64,000 nt of DNA from Mesorhizobium sp. M1E.F.Ca.ET.045.02.1.1 (GCF_003952485.1 NZ_CP034447.1:1550001-1614000); one strand, 5' to 3'. Shown: positions 49,375-58,088, numbered from the stretch's first letter. A program made the numbers and translations. Notes: a model not told the origin generated them from the letters alone.

Positions 49375-49640
49375 CAGATTTTCGGGGCAGAACAATGCGA
49401 AACGCTAGTTTCCGGCGGACGAGCTTCAAAAACGAAGGTTGAGCGTTGCCCACGTGGGCAACGCACAACGGGGAGAGTTTGGCCCCGCCGCAGGTCCAAT
49501 CTTCCGGATCTCGGAGATGACCGAAATGGGACCGAAAGCGGTCGGTCTGCTTCGTAGATTCTCGGGTCAGAAACACGCGTTGCGCTGGCACCAACGGTCG
49601 TCACCATGGCGGCTGCGGTGTTGAGCGTGCTGCGCCACCG
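49375..49640. repeat. Degenerate 180-bp tandem duplication with a 22-bp palindrome, after tRNA-Arg
   Basis: The stretch around AGATTTTCGGGGCAGAA (49376-49392) recurs as AGATTCTCGGGTCAGAA exactly 180 bp later (49556-49572), and GTTGAGCGT at 49438 recurs at about 49620. This suggests an old tandem duplication. Between the copies is a perfect loop-free 22-bp palindrome at 49443-49464 with centre CCCACGTGGG. It lies in the 469-base gap 49257-49725, which holds no credible gene. Confidence 0.45.
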
Positions 49641-49725
49641 GGAGTTTTCCCACTTACTCCGCTTGTCTTGTTCGCCGTTTTGATCGCTGCAGAGGTGGGT
49701 TCATAGGGAAGGTCGGCCGAATTGT

Positions 49726-50619
49726 TCAGTCCGCGACATAGGCTGCCAATTCATCAGCCGTCCCCTGCGGGAAGGCTTCCTTCAAGTAGTCGAGGAACGC
49801 TGACACGCGGGGGCTGAGCAAACGCCTCGAGGGATAAAGGGCCCAAAGCGCCGTCTCGGGCCCTGACACATCCCCCCAATGCACTAGCGTGCCGGCAGCC
49901 AAATCGCCGGTTGCAAGCGACAACGGGAGGCGCGCGGCGCCGAGCCCCATGCGCACCGCATCCCTGACCATGACGAACGACGCCAGGCTGAGCACTGGCT
50001 TGGCGTTAATCGTCGACTTGCCAGACGAGGTCGTGACTTGCCAGGCTTCGGACTCATTCAACGAGCCTCGACTGATCGCGGGAACGAGACCTCCCGAGGC
50101 TGGGGGCGTCAGGTGCGGACTGGCCACCACCACCAGCCGATCGCGCAGGAACACTCGCCCAACAAGGGTGGCATCCGGCTCCGGGTTGACCCGGATGACG
50201 AGGTCGTAGGCTTCTTCGATCATGTCCACGGCCCTGTCTTCCGTGGTGATCTCCAACCGAACCTCCGGGTATCTAAGGACGAAGCCGGCCGCGAGCTTTC
50301 CGATCGCGGTCTGAGAAAAGAGCAGTGGCGCGCTGATGCGTAGCCGGCCACGCGGGCTATGGCCGCCCGAAGCGATCGCTTTCGCCGTCTCATCAAGTTC
50401 TGTGAGCAGAAAGCCCGTTCGTTCAAACAGGGCTCGTCCCTCCTCCGTGAGCTTGAGCGTCCGCGCACCACGTTCGAACAGGCGCAGATCAAGACTTGCC
50501 TCGAGATCGGCCACGCGTCTGGAAAGAGTCGCCTTTGGCCGGCCTGCGGCACGCGAGGCCTTTCCGAACCCGCCGTGGCGGGCCACCAGATTGAAGTCGG
50601 CAAGAGCGAGAAGATCCAC
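49726..50619 (-). CDS. LysR-family transcriptional regulator
   Basis: A 297-residue LysR protein. The helix-turn-helix reads DFNLVARHGGFGKASRAAGR then PKATLSRRVADLEASLDLRL. The effector domain includes RLRISAPLLFSQTAIGKLA near residue 95. A GTG at 50619 is preferred because family similarity begins there (VDLLALADFN); another GTG at 50694 would add 25 residues. It is divergent from an NmrA-like gene, its likely target. Confidence 0.85.
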   Translation of the reverse strand: MDLLALADFNLVARHGGFGKASRAAGRPKATLSRRVADLEASLDLRLFERGARTLKLTEEGRALFERTGFLLTELDETAKAIASGGHSPRGRLRISAPLLFSQTAIGKLAAGFVLRYPEVRLEITTEDRAVDMIEEAYDLVIRVNPEPDATLVGRVFLRDRLVVVASPHLTPPASGGLVPAISRGSLNESEAWQVTTSSGKSTINAKPVLSLASFVMVRDAVRMGLGAARLPLSLATGDLAAGTLVHWGDVSGPETALWALYPSRRLLSPRVSAFLDYLKEAFPQGTADELAAYVAD

Positions 50620-50738
50620 GATTTTGTTCTTTTCTGTTCCACCAATGAGACGATCTGTCCAAACATACCATCTATCGGGATGTATGTGGATCACTCATTT
50701 TGAGTGTGCCTTTTAACTCAAACAGAAAGTGACCCCCA

Positions 50739-51608
50739 ATGACCATCCTCGTTACAGGTGCCACCGGCCGCGTCGGCCGCCATGTCGTCGACCAACTCCT
50801 TCAGCGCGGCGCGACGGTGCGTGTGCTGACCCGCGACCCCGCGAAAGCCAGCTTCCCGACCGGTGTCGACGTCGCCAAGGGCGATCTCCTCGACATCGAT
50901 GCACTGCGCGGCGCCTTCAAAGACGTGAGCACGCTCTTCCTACTCAATGCCGTCACGGGTGACGAATTTGCCCAGGCGATCATCACGCTCAACGTTGCTC
51001 GCGAAGCGCGCGTCGACCGTGTCGTCTATCTCTCGGTGTTCGAAGCCGATCAGGCGGTGAACGTCCCGCATTTCGCCGTGAAGTTCGGCGCCGAGCGCAT
51101 GCTGGTGGAGATGGACTTCAGCGCCACCATCTTGCGTCCGACCTACTTCATCGACAACGAGTCGATGGTAAAGGACGTTATCGTGGAGCACGGCGTCTAT
51201 CCGATGCCGATCGGCAGCAAGGGCGTAGCCATGGTCGACGCCCGTGACATCGCCGAAGTAGCCGCGATCGAGCTGATCCGCCGCGACTCCGCACCCGGCA
51301 AGCTGCCGATCGAGACCATCAACGTGGTTGGCCCCGATACGCTGACCGGCCCCGACGTGGCTAAGATCTGGTCGGACCTTCTGGGTCGCCCGGTGGCCTA
51401 TGGGGGCGACGATCCCGGCGCGTTCGAGCAGAACATGGCGAGCTTCATGCCGAAATGGACGGCCTACGAGATGCGCCTGATGGCCGAGCGCTATGTCAGC
51501 GACGGCATGATCCCGGAGGCCGATGACGTTGGACGGCTGACCAGTATTTTGGGCCGCCCCCTGCACACCTATCGCGACTTTGCGGCCGGGATCGCGAGCG
51601 CGGCCTAA
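50739..51608 (+). CDS. NmrA-like NAD(P)-binding protein
   Basis: A 289-residue atypical short-chain reductase fold. ILVTGATGRVGRHVVDQLLQ near residue 3 is the dinucleotide motif. The Tyr-Lys catalytic pair is not obvious, as is usual for NmrA/azoreductase-like proteins. RPTYFIDNESMVKDVIVEHG and VDARDIAEVAAIEL are family segments. Such proteins act as NADPH-dependent quinone or azo reductases or as redox sensors. It is divergent from the LysR gene; a 273-base gap after it has no clear gene. Confidence 0.85.
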   Translation: MTILVTGATGRVGRHVVDQLLQRGATVRVLTRDPAKASFPTGVDVAKGDLLDIDALRGAFKDVSTLFLLNAVTGDEFAQAIITLNVAREARVDRVVYLSVFEADQAVNVPHFAVKFGAERMLVEMDFSATILRPTYFIDNESMVKDVIVEHGVYPMPIGSKGVAMVDARDIAEVAAIELIRRDSAPGKLPIETINVVGPDTLTGPDVAKIWSDLLGRPVAYGGDDPGAFEQNMASFMPKWTAYEMRLMAERYVSDGMIPEADDVGRLTSILGRPLHTYRDFAAGIASAA

Positions 51609-51881
51609 AGGCCGCGCCACGCGATCGCGAGCCGCAGCGTCGAGCAGCCAGTCGACGAAAAGCGCGGCGTCGAATGGTGCCCTTGCCACTGCCCGAAAGC
51701 GGACACCACGCGGTACCAAGCTGACGGTCGTGCTCGCGCCTTCCCGGACTTTCGCGGCACTTCCCGAAGGCGGTCGCTCACGTTTTTCGACCGGAGGCGG
51801 CTCGGGACAAGAATTGCCGATGCTCGGAAGCGCGACGGAGAGGAGGCACCGGCGGCAGTCATGCCGCCGGCGCCCTGTGGC

Positions 51882-52664
51882 TTACTCTGCGGTCGCCGCT
51901 TTCTCGATGAGGTCAGCCACCTTGTCGGGACGAGAAACCATCACGACGTGGGAGGCGCCGCCGATGACGACCGTTCCCTTCGAGTGCGCCCGCTCGGCCA
52001 TCCAGCCCAAGGCTTTTGGCGGGATGTTCTTGTCTGCATCGCCATAGACGAACCACGACGGCAAAGCCTTCCAGGCCGGCTCTCCCGCCTTTTCGGTCAG
52101 CGCCGCTTCCGTTATTGGACGCTGGCCTGCGGCCATCAGCGCGGCTTGTTCGGCAGGAACGTCCTGGGCGAACTGGCCGTGGAACTTGGCCTGGTCGATA
52201 TAGAGGTCGACATTGCCGTCCGCGAGCTTGACCGGGGCCGCAAGCGCTTGGCCGAGCGTGCCGCCGGGGAACTTGCCGGCCAGATCGGCCGCCGATTCAC
52301 CGGCGTCGGGAGCGAAGGCGGCCACATAAACCAGCGACTTCACATTCTCGGCGCCATTGGCCGCAGTCGAGATCACCGCGCCGCCATAGGAGTGGCCGAC
52401 AAGAACGACCGGCCCTCCGATGTTCTCAACCACGCGCGACACATAGTCGGCATCCGACTTCACGCTGCGCAGCGGATTGGCGATGGCGACGACGGGATAG
52501 CCGTCCTTGAGCAGAAGATCGGCAACGCCGTTCCAACTCGATGAATCGGCGAAGGCGCCGTGAACCAGAACGATTGTCGGCTTGTTGTCTTCGGCAGCGA
52601 TAAGCGGGCCGGTTGCGGTGGAGGCTGCCGCCAGGGCAGCCAATGCGATGATCGAATTACGCAT
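51882..52664 (-). CDS. Secreted alpha/beta hydrolase
   Basis: A 260-residue hydrolase with a Sec signal peptide (residues about 1-24, ending LIAA). IVLVHGAFADSSSWNGV supplies the oxyanion hole, LVGHSYGGAVIST the Ser nucleophile near residue 95, FVYGDADKNIPP the Asp and ASHVVMVSRPD the His. A strong AAGGAGA lies before the ATG. It follows the chloroperoxidase-like gene by 90 bp on the same strand, so both may be under the OhrR-like regulator. Confidence 0.9.
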   Translation of the reverse strand: MRNSIIALAALAAASTATGPLIAAEDNKPTIVLVHGAFADSSSWNGVADLLLKDGYPVVAIANPLRSVKSDADYVSRVVENIGGPVVLVGHSYGGAVISTAANGAENVKSLVYVAAFAPDAGESAADLAGKFPGGTLGQALAAPVKLADGNVDLYIDQAKFHGQFAQDVPAEQAALMAAGQRPITEAALTEKAGEPAWKALPSWFVYGDADKNIPPKALGWMAERAHSKGTVVIGGASHVVMVSRPDKVADLIEKAATAE

Positions 52665-52754
52665 GGTTTATCTCCTTGGATTGATAGTGGTGGTCGTCTC
52701 CCCCAACCGCCTGAAGGCAAGCGGCTGAGGGAGCTGTGTTTTCACGGATGAGGA

Positions 52755-53723
52755 TCAGGCCTTGACGAATTCGAGCACGTCGGCGTTGAAGCGGTCCGCC
52801 TCGAGCTGAGCGAGCCCGTGCGAGCTGCCCTCATAGACCTTGTAGGTGGAGCCTTTGACGAGCTTGGAAGCCTTGTCGCCTGAGGCTGCGATCGGAACGA
52901 TCTGGTCGTCGCCGCCGTGGATGATCAGCGTCGGCCTGTCGATCTTCTTTAGATCCTCGGTGTAGTCGACCTCCGAGAACTCGCGAACGCAATCGTACTG
53001 GCCCTTGATGCCGCCGGCGAGACCCTGGAGGCGGAAGCTCTCGCGGAAGCCCTCGTTCACCTTGGCACCTTCACGATTGAAGCCATAGAAGGGTATCGTC
53101 AGGTCGTAGTAGAACTGCGACCGATTTGTCGCGACACCGGCGCGGATGGAATCGAACACCTCGAGCGGGGTGCCTTCGGGGTTTTCCGGGGTCTTCAGCA
53201 TCAGCGGGGGAACGGCGCCGACAAGCACGACCTTGGCAACGCGGCCGGTTCCGTGGCGGCCGATATAGTGTGCGACTTCGCCGCCGCCGGTGGAATGACC
53301 GACGAGCACGGCGTTCCTCAGGTCGAGCGCTTCGATGACCTCGGCAAGGTCGTCGGCATACTGATCCATGTTGTTGCCGTCCCAGGGTTGATCGGAACGG
53401 CCGTGGCCGCGCCGGTCATGGGCGATGACACGGAAGCCCTTCCCTCCGAAGTAAAGCATCTGGGCATCCCAGGCGTCCGAAGAGAGCGGCCAACCATGCG
53501 CGAACACAATGGGCTGACCCTGGCGCGGACCCCAGTCCTTGTAGAAGATCTTCGTTCCGTCCTTGGTGGTGATGGTGCTCATGATCAAATCTCCTTGTGA
53601 GTTGAGCGTTGCAGTTGCGGCGAAAAGTTGCGTTGGGGCGGCCATGAAGGCCGCGAGGCCCGTCCCGAGAAAGAGCGTGTCCCGGCGGGTTATTTCGAAT
53701 GTGTTCCGGCCCATGGGCTTCAT
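52755..53723 (-). CDS. Non-heme chloroperoxidase-like alpha/beta hydrolase with optional Tat signal
   Basis: A 322-residue protein. Residues 48-322 are a full cofactor-free haloperoxidase/arylesterase ([78 protein letters not shown]). Residues 1-47 add a twin-arginine leader ([20 protein letters not shown]). A strong AAGGAGATTTG sits just before the internal ATG at 53582, so a cytoplasmic 274-residue form may also be made. Starts at 53723 or 53714 give the exported form. It is divergent from the OhrR-like gene with two operator-like sites between. Confidence 0.87.
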   Translation of the reverse strand: MKPMGRNTFEITRRDTLFLGTGLAAFMAAPTQLFAATATLNSQGDLIMSTITTKDGTKIFYKDWGPRQGQPIVFAHGWPLSSDAWDAQMLYFGGKGFRVIAHDRRGHGRSDQPWDGNNMDQYADDLAEVIEALDLRNAVLVGHSTGGGEVAHYIGRHGTGRVAKVVLVGAVPPLMLKTPENPEGTPLEVFDSIRAGVATNRSQFYYDLTIPFYGFNREGAKVNEGFRESFRLQGLAGGIKGQYDCVREFSEVDYTEDLKKIDRPTLIIHGGDDQIVPIAASGDKASKLVKGSTYKVYEGSSHGLAQLEADRFNADVLEFVKA

Positions 53724-53742
53724 TTCCTTTTCATTCGTTGAC

Positions 53743-53820
53743 GATTAAATCGTGCACGATCTATCTAGTTTATGCCAATCCTGCTGTCAAGCGCTTGCGA
53801 TTAAAGCGTACACGATTTAT
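53743..53820. promoter_or_regulatory. Two OhrR-type operator sites
   Basis: Two 22-bp direct copies lie at 53743-53764 and 53799-53820. Both read GATTAAA, one variable base, then CGTRCACGAT, one variable base, then TAT. The first contains the perfect 12-bp palindrome ATCGTGCACGAT at 53749-53760. They flank the divergent start region of the hydrolase and the MarR/OhrR gene and look like known OhrR boxes, which are AT-flanked palindromes. Confidence 0.7.
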
Positions 53821-53862
53821 TTTAGGACGATGAGACGAATGCCCTTGGAAAGGACCAACCCA

Positions 53863-54318
53863 ATGTCGGACCTCCTGAAGCTGGAGAACTTCCTATGCTT
53901 TTCGATCTACTCAGCCGGCCACGCCTTCAATCAGTTCTACCGGCCGCTCCTCGACGAAATCGGCCTCACCTATCCGCAGTATCTGGTGATGGTGAGCCTA
54001 TGGTCGCAGGACGACCAGACCGTGAAGGAAATCGGTCAGGCGCTGTCGCTGGAGTCGAACACGCTGACACCGCTTCTAAAGCGGCTCGAGGCATTGCAGC
54101 TGATCTCGAGGACGCGTGACCCGAAAGACGAGCGGCAGGTGCGAATTCGCCTGACGCAGCAGGGGAAGTCGCTGAAGCAACAGGCGGAGCGCGTTCCTGC
54201 ATGCGTCGCGGGCGCATTGGGCTTTTCCACGGATGAGTTGAAGGAACTGCAAGACAAGATGCTGCTCGTGCAACAGCGGCTCCAGCGCGGCGCCGACGAA
54301 AGGTCAGAGTCGTCCTAA
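53863..54318 (+). CDS. OhrR-like MarR-family peroxide-sensing regulator
   Basis: A 151-residue MarR protein of the organic-hydroperoxide-resistance type. LKLENFLCFSIYSAGHAFNQ carries the reactive cysteine (Cys12). A second cysteine in VPACVAGAL (Cys114) fits the two-Cys subtype that forms a disulfide on oxidation. The winged helix includes VKEIGQALSLESNTLTPLLK. The ATG at 53863 has GGAAAGG upstream. Its neighbour is a chloroperoxidase-like hydrolase, not the usual Ohr peroxidase. Confidence 0.9.
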   Translation: MSDLLKLENFLCFSIYSAGHAFNQFYRPLLDEIGLTYPQYLVMVSLWSQDDQTVKEIGQALSLESNTLTPLLKRLEALQLISRTRDPKDERQVRIRLTQQGKSLKQQAERVPACVAGALGFSTDELKELQDKMLLVQQRLQRGADERSESS

Positions 54319-54470
54319 GAGATGTCCGCGTAAGGTAGCATTTCGCCCTCTGCCACAAACGACCCCTTCTACGGTGATATGAAGATGAGCGTCTGCTAAC
54401 TTGCAGCAGGTTGGCTGACGTCGGTACCAACCGCTTGAAGCGCTGCCGACGCGCTCGCGCGAGCAAGACC

Positions 54471-54503
54471 ACAGGCGACAGGCGACAGGCGACAGGCGAC
54501 AGG
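54471..54503. repeat. Heptamer tandem repeat (ACAGGCG)
   Basis: ACAGGCG is repeated four times and followed by ACAGG, 33 bp in all. It lies in the 288-base gap between the OhrR-like and TetR genes. No coding role is seen. Confidence 0.9.
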
Positions 54504-54606
54504 CATGCAGACAAAGCGGATACACGAACGCAAGCAATTTGTGCCTTGAGTTCGCCGAATGCCTGCGGAACTTTCTCGACGAAGCTGGGCCTGCGGCAAG
54601 CCGGAG

Positions 54607-55218
54607 TCAGCTCGCCTTCAGAGCGGCGACAAGAGCTTTCACCTGCCGGCCGATTTGCTCTCTGGTGACCCGCCGTTTCAAGATGATCATCCGCCAATAG
54701 AGAACCGAAGGTATCAGGTCCAAGGCAAGTTCGCGATCAATGTTGTGTCGCAACTCACCGCGGCTGATAGCGCGCTCGATCATGGCAACACCGGCGCCAC
54801 GTCGCGCGCCGGCGAATTTCGCCAGCAAGGGCGCGAGCTCGTTGGACCGCGCGCCCTCCGCATAGAGGTCGGGCAGAATTCTTCTGACAAGCCGATGTCT
54901 GAGCGCCCGCCGCATCATGAGAAGATAGGCCTCAAGCTCTTCCGTCAGTCCGCCTCGGTCGGAAACTTCGGTCAAGGCCAAGCCAAGCTTTTCGACGGCC
55001 TCTGAGGCAATAGCCAGTTTCGAGGGCCAGCGACGATAAATGGCGGCTTTGCCCGCACCCGCCCGCGCCGCAACGCGTTCCAGACTCAGTCCAGTGTACC
55101 CATGCTCGGCCCATTCTTCAAAGAAGGCCCGGTAGAGCGCATCCGTCAGATCGGATCGCATGACAGCGGCCCCGGTCGGCTTCCGTCGGAAATTTTCGTC
55201 GATACTCTTGCGTTCCAT
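54607..55218 (-). CDS. TetR-family transcriptional regulator
   Basis: A 203-residue regulator. The helix-turn-helix covers about residues 25-70: YTGLSLERVAARAGAGKAAI then YRRWPSKLAIASEAVE. The C-terminal half is helical ligand-binding domain (YLLMMRRALRHRLVRRILPD). It is divergent from an NTF2-like gene, with a perfect 16-bp palindrome between the two starts. It probably represses itself and the two plus-strand genes. Confidence 0.9.
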   Translation of the reverse strand: MERKSIDENFRRKPTGAAVMRSDLTDALYRAFFEEWAEHGYTGLSLERVAARAGAGKAAIYRRWPSKLAIASEAVEKLGLALTEVSDRGGLTEELEAYLLMMRRALRHRLVRRILPDLYAEGARSNELAPLLAKFAGARRGAGVAMIERAISRGELRHNIDRELALDLIPSVLYWRMIILKRRVTREQIGRQVKALVAALKAS

Positions 55219-55240
55219 CCAGCTATCCCTCTATATGAAC

Positions 55241-55256
55241 GGAACGATATCGTTCC
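55241..55256. promoter_or_regulatory. Palindromic operator for the TetR regulator
   Basis: GGAACGATATCGTTCC is a perfect 16-bp inverted repeat placed 23 bp before the TetR start and 22 bp before the NTF2-like start. GAAC flanks on one side extend the symmetry only loosely. Position and symmetry make it a likely repressor site. Confidence 0.7.
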
Positions 55257-55277
55257 ATCCAGAAGGAGTAAAGACGC

Positions 55278-55745
55278 GTGACCACAAACCACGATCTCTT
55301 CCCCAGTCTTTCCGCCCTGCTTCGGCAGGCCCTGGGAGACGTGCTGGCCCCTGACGCCAGAACCTTCCTCGATATGTGCACGGACGACATTCTCTTCGAA
55401 TTCCCGTTCACGCCGCCAGGCGGGACCAGCAGGCTCGACGGCAAGGCGGCGCTCGAAGCCTATCTTCCGACGGTCGCGACGTTGATCACGATCGAGTCCA
55501 TGGCCCTCGGCCGGGTTCTTGTTTCAGCCCAGAGCGACGCGGCCGCGATCGAGTTCAGCTGCAAGGGATACGCCAATCAAACAGGCGCTCGTTACGACCA
55601 GGACTATGTGTCAATGCTCGACCTGAAAGATGGTCGGATCGCTCGCTATCGCGACTACTGGAATCCGCTTGTGGTGCTTGCGGCCTCAGCTGGTTCGCAC
55701 GCGGCAAATGAAACTCGGACCAAGGGTGCGAAACATGACGGCTGA
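55278..55745 (+). CDS. NTF2/SnoaL-like domain protein
   Basis: A 155-residue protein of the NTF2-like cone fold: FLDMCTDDILFEFPFTPPGG near residue 30 and YVSMLDLKDGRIARYRDYWN near residue 115 are typical of SnoaL-like proteins. The start is GTG at 55278 with AGAAGGAG upstream. It overlaps the next gene by 11 bp. The pair with an NmrA-like reductase under a TetR repressor suggests a small redox or detoxification unit; substrate unknown. Confidence 0.82.
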   Translation: MTTNHDLFPSLSALLRQALGDVLAPDARTFLDMCTDDILFEFPFTPPGGTSRLDGKAALEAYLPTVATLITIESMALGRVLVSAQSDAAAIEFSCKGYANQTGARYDQDYVSMLDLKDGRIARYRDYWNPLVVLAASAGSHAANETRTKGAKHDG

Positions 55746-56553
55746 GGTCCTCGTTATCGGCGGCACGGGAAAGACCGGACGCCTCGTTGCAAATAAGCTC
55801 GTCGGACGCGGCACCACTCCCAAGATCGGCACTCGCAAGCCCGCAACAGAAAGCGACGTCGCCTTCGACTGGCAGCAGCCGGAACTTGCCCGGCGCGCGT
55901 TCGAAGGCATCCACGCCGTTTACATCGTCGCGCCGACGGACAGTAGCGACCACGGAGCGATCGTGCCGCCTGTTCTCGACATCGCGCTCTCCAGTGGCGT
56001 TCAGCGTTTCGTGCTCTTGAGCGCATCGTCACTGCAAGCCGGCGGGCCGATGATGGGGCAGGTTCATGCCTATCTGCAACGAAAGGCTCCGGAATGGACG
56101 GTCCTGCGCCCCACCTGGTTCATGCAGAACTTCTCGGAACAACAGCATCTCGCAACAATCAGGGACGAGAGTGCGATATATTCTGCGACCGGTGCCGGGA
56201 AGGTCGGCTTCATTGACGTGGGCGATATCGCCGACGCGGCAGTTGAAGCGCTCCTTGCAAGAAAATCATGGAATACGGACTTCATTCTGACCGGGCCGGA
56301 GGCATTGTCCTATGCCGACATAGCGGCCAAGCTCACCAAGGCACTCGGGCGCAAGATCGAGCATGTAAGTCTGACCGTCGAGTTGCTCGCCGAGCGTTAT
56401 CGGCGAGGCGGGCTGGACGAAGCCTATGCGAAAGTGCTCGCCGCGATGGACGCAAACATCGAGCAGGGAAGTGAGGACCGCGTGACCGATGGCGTGCTTA
56501 GGATGACCGGTCATCAGCCAACAACGGCCGATGAGTTTATCCTCCGGAACTAA
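55735..56553 (+). CDS. NmrA-like NAD(P)-binding protein
   Basis: A 272-residue atypical short-chain reductase. EVLVIGGTGKTGRLVANKLV is the dinucleotide motif at residue 4; RPTWFMQNFSEQQHLATIRD near residue 118 and VDVGDIADAAVEAL-like GFIDVGDIADAAVEALL are family segments. It starts inside the end of the NTF2-like gene, so the two are coupled. It is related in fold, but not closely, to the NmrA-like protein at 50739. Confidence 0.86.
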   Translation: MTAEVLVIGGTGKTGRLVANKLVGRGTTPKIGTRKPATESDVAFDWQQPELARRAFEGIHAVYIVAPTDSSDHGAIVPPVLDIALSSGVQRFVLLSASSLQAGGPMMGQVHAYLQRKAPEWTVLRPTWFMQNFSEQQHLATIRDESAIYSATGAGKVGFIDVGDIADAAVEALLARKSWNTDFILTGPEALSYADIAAKLTKALGRKIEHVSLTVELLAERYRRGGLDEAYAKVLAAMDANIEQGSEDRVTDGVLRMTGHQPTTADEFILRN

Positions 56554-57005
56554 GGTCGCTGGGAAAAGGGATGACGTGAGCAGCGTGACAAGCGTATCGC
56601 TTGTTCGACTGTAGCGACTTGTTCACCTGTTCTCGTGGATGCTCGCATAATCCGACCACGGGTTGGAGGCCGATCGCACCCGGCAGATCTGGCAGGAGAT
56701 TTCCGCATTGCCCGGTATGCGAGACACCCTCACAGCGTTCGCGCTATCGAACATAGCGGTCATTCCCATCTTCGACTTCTGGTCTGGCGTGGCGACGCCT
56801 CAAAAATAGATGCCTCCAATGATACTCCCGTTGGCGCGTTGCGACAGAAACTTACTCACAGACGAAAATTTGCGGACGTCATAGAGGATTGAGGGATCAC
56901 AAGCCCCACACCACAGCCTGTTCATGGTGCTTGGTCAGGGTGCTTCAGCGATTGAGCACAATGCAGATAGATAGATATATATCTGTTTCATTGCCGAGGT
57001 TTTCT
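56554..57005. other. Gap of about 450 bases without a clear gene
   Basis: No frame with family similarity or good start was found. Near the right end, AGATATATATCT (56973-56984) is a perfect AT-rich palindrome within a GATA-rich tract, unusual for this sequence; it could be part of the promoter for the acylphosphatase-like gene. Confidence 0.5.
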
Positions 57006-57275
57006 GTGAGCGAGCAAAATCGATATTCCTGGCGGGAGCACATGACGATCCTCGGCGATGTCGAGGCGGCATCCTTCCTTCCGTGGATCGAGCGTCATGC
57101 CGCCAAGCTCGGGCTCGCGCAGGCCATATGCGTTGCCGGTCCCGATCGGATCGAGCTCGACGTCGCCGGTCCGGCCGAACTGATCGATATGATGGAGATG
57201 GGGTGCTCTCTTGGACCAATCGATGTCTGGGTCGAGACCATTCGCCGGACGCCGATCGACAACGAATCGAGCTAG
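57006..57275 (+). CDS. Acylphosphatase-like protein lacking catalytic residues
   Basis: An 89-residue protein with the length and pattern of acylphosphatase: HMTILGDVEAASFLPWIERH near residue 12, LGLAQAICVAGPDRIELDV near 32 and GPAELIDMMEMG near 52. The catalytic Arg of the usual VQGVxFR loop is replaced (EAASFL) and the catalytic Asn region reads CVAGP, so enzyme activity is doubtful. A GTG at 57006 with GAGG six bases upstream fits the family length; the ATG at 57042 is the alternative. Confidence 0.6.
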   Translation: MSEQNRYSWREHMTILGDVEAASFLPWIERHAAKLGLAQAICVAGPDRIELDVAGPAELIDMMEMGCSLGPIDVWVETIRRTPIDNESS

Positions 57276-57437
57276 GGTTTGAAGCTCGCTGCCTTTGCCC
57301 GGGAGACGTGAGTGCCCCTTTTTTGGGCATTATTGCCAGTGAGGAAATGTTGTGCAAACGTAACCCGGGCCTATTAGCATATCCTTGACCGCGAAGCTGC
57401 GCTCGGGAAGATGCTGGTGTTGTTTGAAAGTTGATGC

Positions 57438-58088
57438 ATGCCGCCTTATCCGACCGGCTCATGGATGCCTGTTGCCCTCTCCGCGGACTTGCCGGCGGGA
57501 ACCGTGATGCCGGCGCAATCCCCAGTCGGACCGATTGCCCTTTGGCGAAGCCGCTCCGGCCGTGCGGCGGCCTTCGCCGACAGATGCCCTCATCGCGGCA
57601 TGCGGCTTTCCCATGGCTTCGTGCGCGGCGAGGCCCTGTCCTGCATCTATCACGGCTGGAGCTATGCCCAGGCGGGAAACTGCCTGCGCATCCCGGCCCA
57701 TCCGGGTCTTGCGCCGCCGGAGACGATTCGCGTCGCGACCCAGGCCGTCGAGGACAGCGGCGGGCTCATATGGATCTCCGTCGGCGAAGCCGCTGCCCCG
57801 CCGCCGCCGCTCGACGGCGTGACCCCGCTGCGTTCCATGATGGTGGAAGCGGACGCTGCGGCGCTGGAGGCGGCCGCGGGCGCGAAGGCCGAGGGAGGCC
57901 TGCTCGACCATACCCACGATGGCCGGACGCTGCGGCTGCTGCTTGCCCCCGAAGGGGAAGCGCGGACGCTCATGCATGTTCTGGTGGGCGAGGACGCCAA
58001 TCCGACCGAGCGGATCGCCGCTTCGCGGGCCGCCGAAACACTGCGGCGGGCGGCCGAGAGCATTCGGCGCGGCAGGGCCGTCCAATGA
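57438..58088 (+). CDS. Stand-alone Rieske [2Fe-2S] protein
   Basis: A 216-residue protein. Residues about 8-115 are a Rieske domain with both cluster motifs: Cys50-Pro-His52 (RCPHRG) and Cys69-Ile-Tyr-His72 (SCIYHGW). The last about 100 residues lack any oxygenase iron site. It overlaps the next gene by 4 bp (58085-58088). Since that gene encodes an oxygenase subunit without a Rieske cluster, this protein probably supplies the cluster in trans, as NdmD's extra Rieske domain does for NdmC. No reductase is seen in the window. Confidence 0.85.
   Translation: MPPYPTGSWMPVALSADLPAGTVMPAQSPVGPIALWRSRSGRAAAFADRCPHRGMRLSHGFVRGEALSCIYHGWSYAQAGNCLRIPAHPGLAPPETIRVATQAVEDSGGLIWISVGEAAAPPPPLDGVTPLRSMMVEADAAALEAAAGAKAEGGLLDHTHDGRTLRLLLAPEGEARTLMHVLVGEDANPTERIAASRAAETLRRAAESIRRGRAVQ

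Noticed and set aside
51609..51881. Possible remnant of a LysR C-terminus on the minus strand (ALFVDWLLDAAARDRVA)
   Set aside because: The match is under 40 residues and too weak to call a pseudogene.
54471..54503. Tandem repeat considered as a CRISPR array
   Set aside because: The unit is a seven-base direct tandem without spacers, and no cas gene is present.
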